DNA from: an uncultured Chloroflexota bacterium
Lineage (GTDB): Bacteria > Chloroflexota > Anaerolineae > Caldilineales > Caldilineaceae
NCBI GenBank assembly: GCA_903858085.1
Contig: CAIOHJ010000289.1
Location: forward strand, 29,325 to 93,324
Length of the DNA stretch: 64,000 bases
Reading direction: 5' to 3'
Positions 63,786-64,000 of this stretch are shown piece by piece (the stretch's first letter is position 1; every line of letters starts with the position of its first letter). A model generated the notes under the pieces. It was not told the origin of the DNA. It searched no databases and saw only the letters and a program-made list of their open reading frames with translations. The position numbers were made by a program, and so were the translations under genes.

Positions 63786-64000
63786 TTACTCGTCGCTGCT
63801 CTCCTCCTTGTGCTGGGCAATGACCCCAGCCGCCAGGTGGTTGGGGAGCGGTTCGTAGTGGTCGAATTCGATGGTGTAGACGCCACGTCCCTGGGTCATC
63901 GAACGCAGGTCGGTGCTGTAGCGCATGATCTCGGCCAGCGGCACCGTGGCACGTATCACAGTACGGCTGTTCTTCTGTTCCATCCCAAGAACCCGCCCGC
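63786..64000 (-). CDS. Elongation factor G-like protein, C-terminus only
   Basis: The frame continues beyond the window edge; 70 codons plus a stop are visible. The segment VPLAEIMRYSTDLRSMTQGRG with IEFDHYEPLP is characteristic of EF-G domain V, the part that contacts the ribosome during translocation or recycling. It is a translation factor, but whether it is EF-G itself or a close paralogue (FusB-like second copy, or the tetracycline-protection type) cannot be judged from this piece. Confidence 0.88.
   Translation of the reverse strand, partial: GRVLGMEQKNSRTVIRATVPLAEIMRYSTDLRSMTQGRGVYTIEFDHYEPLPNHLAAGVIAQHKEESSDE

Overview
The window is GC-rich, densely coded bacterial chromosome with about 54 protein genes and one tRNA gene. 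No insertion sequence, prophage or CRISPR array is visible. Gene content suggests a Chloroflexota bacterium, perhaps of the Anaerolineae/Caldilineae type. The clues are a CpXC-domain protein, a DUF6062-like Cys-rich protein behind RNase J, two lipoprotein-like LytR-CpsA-Psr proteins, and Tat-like and lipoprotein signals on exported proteins. This placement is inference from gene content, not from a marker phylogeny.

Layout. 1-6246 (+): leuB (5' cut off), ppc, a NagD-like HAD phosphatase and citramalate synthase, tightly packed; this combines anaplerotic CO2 fixation with the pyruvate route to isoleucine. 6255-8478 (-): an OmpR-type response regulator and its histidine kinase. 8754-15157 (+): RNase J, a duplicated Cys/His protein, a Tat-like metallophosphoesterase and a P2-type cation ATPase. 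15252-16442 (-): a secreted CAP/LysM protein. 16634-24143 (+): a seven-gene co-directional block with a PLP enzyme, ABC ATPase, Tat-like seven-blade propeller protein, FtsX/MacB-type permease, LicD-like protein, stand-alone PqqD-like protein and LicC-like nucleotidyltransferase. This is the best candidate for an undescribed system. 24233-29162 (-): an L-arabinose-type catabolic operon (isomerase, metal-site-degenerate pita-bread protein, ribulokinase, ribulose-5-phosphate 4-epimerase) behind a palindromic LacI-type operator.

29368-34501 (+): tRNA-Ser(CGA), O-antigen-ligase-like protein, GtrA, a GT4 glycosyltransferase, a hotdog thioesterase, a membrane protein and a TIM-barrel isomerase. 34538-40539 (-): two LCP proteins, an HD hydrolase, CinA with a degraded deamidase domain, and a CpXC protein. 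40688-45776 (+): hypABCDE hydrogenase maturation genes followed by a PHP-domain hydrolase; no hydrogenase structural gene and no hypF are present. 45820-49502 (-): a GalU-like uridylyltransferase and a three-part membrane phosphodiesterase fusion. 49698-51359 (+): a GMC oxidoreductase, convergent with isocitrate dehydrogenase (51410-52657, -) across a perfect 54-bp palindrome. 52956-54684 (+): a 74-aa protein and an MFS transporter. 54718-58281 (-): a peptide-type ABC importer. 58389-63638 (-): a nucleotide pyrophosphatase-like enzyme, a MenE-like ligase, a mercuric-reductase-like flavoprotein and a processive GT2. 63786-64000 (-): the C-terminus of an EF-G-like factor.

Expression signals. 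Several readable promoters have a TATACT, TATGAT or TATAAT -10 box. At hypA, the GMC oxidoreductase gene and the MFS gene the -10 box lies 6-9 nt from the start codon, which predicts leaderless or nearly leaderless mRNAs. A 41-nt leader including the Shine-Dalgarno is shared (33/41 identical) by citramalate synthase and hypE, two unrelated genes 39 kb apart.
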